A stretch of DNA of 7,097 nucleotides from an uncultured Alphaproteobacteria bacterium (GTDB lineage Bacteria > Pseudomonadota > Alphaproteobacteria > RF32 > CAG-239), in the NCBI GenBank assembly GCA_900553115.1, contig USCF01000054.1, positions 1-7,097 of the forward strand. Direction: 5' to 3'. The first letter of the stretch is position 1. Each line of letters starts with the position of its first letter. The position numbers and the translations under genes are program-made. Under the pieces are notes generated by a model, which did no database searches, was not told the origin of the DNA, and saw nothing but the letters and a program-made list of their open reading frames with translations. Shown piece by piece: positions 5,327 through 7,097 of this stretch.

Positions 5327-6079
5327 ATGAAAAGAATATTGATACTCCTATTGTTTTTATTAAGCGGCTGCCATAGCGTAAAGATTCCGCCGGAATTTAA
5401 GTATGAAGAAATAAACACTTCTAACTTTACTATTGCATCATGGCAAAAAATCAAAAATCCAAATGCTGTTTATAAAATATATATTGAGGGTGACGGTTAT
5501 GCCTTTAACGCGCATGGATACCCGTCATCAGACCCAACACCGCACGGAACTATTATGCGTGAACTGGCTTTTGGAGATACCAACCCAAACATTATCTATT
5601 TAGCCCGTCCCTGCCAATTTATTATGAACGGCATTTGCAGCCAACGCCATTGGACGACGGCTCGTTTTGCGCCGGAAATTATAAACTCAGAATTTGAGGC
5701 CGTACAAAAAATTGCCCGCGATAAACAGGTTATTTTAATCGGATTTTCCGGCGGAGCGCAAATTGCCGGTTTAATTGCCTCGGCAAAACAAGGACTGAAT
5801 GTAAAAAAAATCATAACTATCGGCGGCAATCTCGACCATACAAATTGGACCGCTTACCACCATGTTTTGCCGCTTGCAGAATCGATGAATCTAGAAAATT
5901 ATCGACAGCAATTTTTGCAAATACCGCAGCACCATTATGTGGGTGAAAATGACGATATAATTCCGCCGCAGCTGGTTGAAAATTTTGTTCAAAATTCTGA
6001 GCTTGTTACCATTGTTCCCAAGGCATCGCATAATTCCGGTTGGCAGCCGATTTATCAAAATATTTGGAATGAAAAATAA
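5327..6079 (+). CDS. Alpha/beta-hydrolase lipoprotein
   Basis: The 250-residue product starts with a lipoprotein signal, MKRILILLLFLLSGC. Its lipobox L-S-G-C makes C15 the expected lipidated residue, so the protein is probably anchored to the outer or inner membrane facing the periplasm. The body is a serine alpha/beta hydrolase. The nucleophile elbow is G139-F-S141-G-G after the strand QVILI; D209 or D210 in HYVGENDDIIPP is the likely acid, and H235 in PKASHNSGW the base. An early YIEGDGYAF (52-60) and YLARPCQF (91-98) are typical of a family of uncharacterised periplasmic hydrolases. C96 and C104 could form a disulfide. The substrate, whether ester, lipid or other, is unknown. It is divergent from the lysozyme unit and appears monocistronic. 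No Shine-Dalgarno precedes the ATG, so translation may be weak. Confidence 0.82.
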   Translation: MKRILILLLFLLSGCHSVKIPPEFKYEEINTSNFTIASWQKIKNPNAVYKIYIEGDGYAFNAHGYPSSDPTPHGTIMRELAFGDTNPNIIYLARPCQFIMNGICSQRHWTTARFAPEIINSEFEAVQKIARDKQVILIGFSGGAQIAGLIASAKQGLNVKKIITIGGNLDHTNWTAYHHVLPLAESMNLENYRQQFLQIPQHHYVGENDDIIPPQLVENFVQNSELVTIVPKASHNSGWQPIYQNIWNEK

Positions 6080-6081
6080 TC

Positions 6082-6115
6082 TAAAAGCCTCAAGGTTCCA
6101 TCCTTGAGGCTTTTA
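6082..6115. terminator. Bidirectional intrinsic terminator
   Basis: A perfect 14-bp stem joins 6082-6095 (TAAAAGCCTCAAGG) to 6102-6115 with a six-base loop (6096-6101). The stem ends in TTTT on both strands. It sits between the stop of the hydrolase gene (6079) and the stop of the convergent rubrerythrin gene (6134), so it can end transcription from both sides. Confidence 0.9.
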
Positions 6116-6133
6116 AAAATACCTTCTAGTCTA

Positions 6134-6673
6134 CTAGTAGTTTTCTTCCCTAACTTCAAAATAACTTTGCGGATGAGCGCAAACCGGACAAACTGCCGGA
6201 GCTTCTGTGCCAACCACAATATGTCCGCAGTTGCGGCATTCCCAGACTTTCACGCTGGATTTAGCAAAAACCTGTTTGGTTTCAACATTTTTCAGCAAAG
6301 CTCTGTATCTTTCTTCGTGATGTTTTTCAATAGCAGCAACACCGCGGAATTTTTCGGCCAAATCATGAAAACCTTCCGCATCTGCGGTTTTAGCAAAACC
6401 TTCATACATATCGGTCCATTCATAATTTTCACCCTCTGCAGCTTGCTGTAAATTGGCGGCTGTATTGCCCAAACCGCCTAATTCTTTGAACCACATTTTA
6501 GCATGTTCTTTTTCATTGTCGGCTGTTTTGGTAAACAAAGCCGAAATTTGTTCAAAACCTTCTTTTTTAGCAACACTGGCAAAATAAGTATATTTATTGC
6601 GGGCTTGGCTTTCACCTGCAAAAGCGGTTTGCAAATTCTTTTCAGTTTGCGTACCTTGATATTTATTAGTCAT
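6134..6673 (-). CDS. rbr: Rubrerythrin
   Basis: Rubrerythrin is a cytoplasmic non-haem iron peroxidase that reduces hydrogen peroxide to water with electrons from rubredoxin or NAD(P)H-linked donors. The 179-residue protein has the standard two parts. The four-helix ferritin-like domain (about 5-130) carries GESQAR with E21 and two ExxH motifs, E54-H57 and E116-H119, plus further Glu in [13 protein letters not shown] (90-102), which together supply the di-iron ligands. A C-terminal rubredoxin domain has C146-x2-C149 and C162-x2-C165 for one iron. No key residue is missing. The start overlaps the perR stop by 8 bp (ATGACTAA), and AAGGA lies 7 nt upstream inside perR, indicating one operon under the PerR box. 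It ends at the shared terminator. Confidence 0.95.
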   Translation of the reverse strand: MTNKYQGTQTEKNLQTAFAGESQARNKYTYFASVAKKEGFEQISALFTKTADNEKEHAKMWFKELGGLGNTAANLQQAAEGENYEWTDMYEGFAKTADAEGFHDLAEKFRGVAAIEKHHEERYRALLKNVETKQVFAKSSVKVWECRNCGHIVVGTEAPAVCPVCAHPQSYFEVREENY

Positions 6674-7046
6674 TTTTTGTTCCTTTTACATTTTTGCAAT
6701 TATCACAAATATAGTTGATGTTCAGGCTATAAGAAATCAGATTACCTTTCAATTGGCGTTCTATATCTTCTTTGACACCCGCAACAACAATATCCGAAAT
6801 TCTTCCGCATTTGGCGCAAACAAGATGATCATGCTCCGGTAAAATTTTGTCGTAACAGTCAACTTGACCAGACAAACAAATTTTACGAATCCGATTTTCT
6901 TTCAAAAGCGCGTTGAGATTATTATAAACAGTAGCACGCACAATCGACGGCATTATCATTTTTGCTTCAGCAAAAATTTGTTCCGCCGTATAATGAGCGC
7001 AAGCGTTGTTTATAATATCTAAAATCAAGCGTTTTTGTTTTGTCAT
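6666..7046 (-). CDS. perR: PerR-type peroxide regulator (Fur family)
   Basis: Fur-family repressor that senses peroxide through metal-catalysed oxidation of its ligand histidines. The 126-residue protein has a winged-helix DNA-binding half with recognition-helix signature [15 protein letters not shown] (34-48). It also has two CxxC pairs (C77/C80 and C114/C117) forming the structural zinc site. All five residues aligning with the regulatory metal site of Bacillus PerR are present: H18, D66, H72, H74 and D85. That site has Asp where Fur usually has Glu, favouring PerR over Fur. It is shorter than PerR (about 145 residues) because the first N-terminal helix is missing; a TAG codon immediately before the ATG rules out an upstream in-frame start. 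A weak GGA (in TTTTGGAAAATAG) serves as ribosome binding site. It overlaps rubrerythrin, its probable target. Confidence 0.9.
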   Translation of the reverse strand: MTKQKRLILDIINNACAHYTAEQIFAEAKMIMPSIVRATVYNNLNALLKENRIRKICLSGQVDCYDKILPEHDHLVCAKCGRISDIVVAGVKEDIERQLKGNLISYSLNINYICDNCKNVKGTKND

Positions 7047-7059
7047 CTATTTTCCAAAA

Positions 7060-7074
7060 TTAGAATGATTCTAA
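7060..7074. promoter_or_regulatory. PerR box upstream of perR-rbr
   Basis: TTAGAATGATTCTAA is a perfect 7-1-7 inverted repeat. It differs from the Bacillus Per box TTATAATNATTATAA at just one symmetrical position in each arm. It lies 14 bp upstream of the perR ATG and just downstream of a TATAAA on the minus strand (7084-7079) that could be the -10, so a bound repressor would block the start of transcription. This implies that PerR represses its own operon. The matching -35 would be beyond the window edge. Confidence 0.85.
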
Positions 7075-7097
7075 AAATTTTATATAACAATAAAAAC

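Noticed and set aside
6131..6140. Ten-base palindrome CTACTAGTAG at the rubrerythrin stop
   Set aside because: Too short to be a hairpin of note and part of it is coding; there is no sign of a specific site.

Overview
The window looks like chromosomal DNA from an AT-rich Gram-negative bacterium, most likely a low-GC alphaproteobacterium with an anaerobic or microaerophilic, perhaps host-associated, life. The best taxonomic clue is the CCA-adding enzyme at 82-1290. Its SRRDLTINAVYAD, RFIG and EDYLRIMRFFRFY stretches read like alphaproteobacterial homologues. The lipoprotein, the Sec-exported proteins and the anhydro-muropeptide recycling kinase fit a Gram-negative envelope. The PerR-rubrerythrin pair fits a cell that avoids oxygen. 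The lineage is an inference from remembered family patterns, not from a search.

Layout: (1) 1-1290, + strand: a nested inverted repeat containing a TATAAT box, then the tRNA CCA nucleotidyltransferase. (2) 5200 down to 1274, - strand: five closely packed genes, apparently one transcription unit. In order of transcription they encode an exported phage-type (GH24) lysozyme, an ASCH-domain protein, a ROK-family sugar kinase, a divergent anhydro-N-acetylmuramic acid kinase (AnmK) and a small exported protein resembling the globular half of a type IV pilin. A good promoter lies at 5228-5256, with its -10 inside a perfect dyad. The last gene overlaps the CCA gene tail to tail by 17 bp. (3) 5327-6079, + strand: an alpha/beta-hydrolase lipoprotein, ending at a strong bidirectional terminator (6082-6115). 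(4) 7046 down to 6134, - strand: a PerR-type regulator overlapping a rubrerythrin gene by 8 bp, preceded by a near-consensus PerR box at 7060-7074.

The PerR-rubrerythrin unit is a self-contained peroxide response: PerR should repress its own operon until peroxide or iron status changes, and rubrerythrin then reduces the peroxide. The five-gene unit has a cell-wall theme. The lysozyme could cut glycan strands in the periplasm, while the two cytoplasmic kinases could phosphorylate released amino sugars (anhydro-MurNAc by AnmK and perhaps GlcNAc by the ROK kinase). The ASCH protein and the pilin-like protein do not obviously fit that route and make this unit the part most worth a second look.

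No tRNA, rRNA, CRISPR array, insertion sequence or attachment site was recognised. There is no gene-free stretch longer than 300 bases; the longest gap is the 126-base divergent promoter region at 5201-5326. The right and left edges cut through regulatory regions, so promoter calls there are incomplete.
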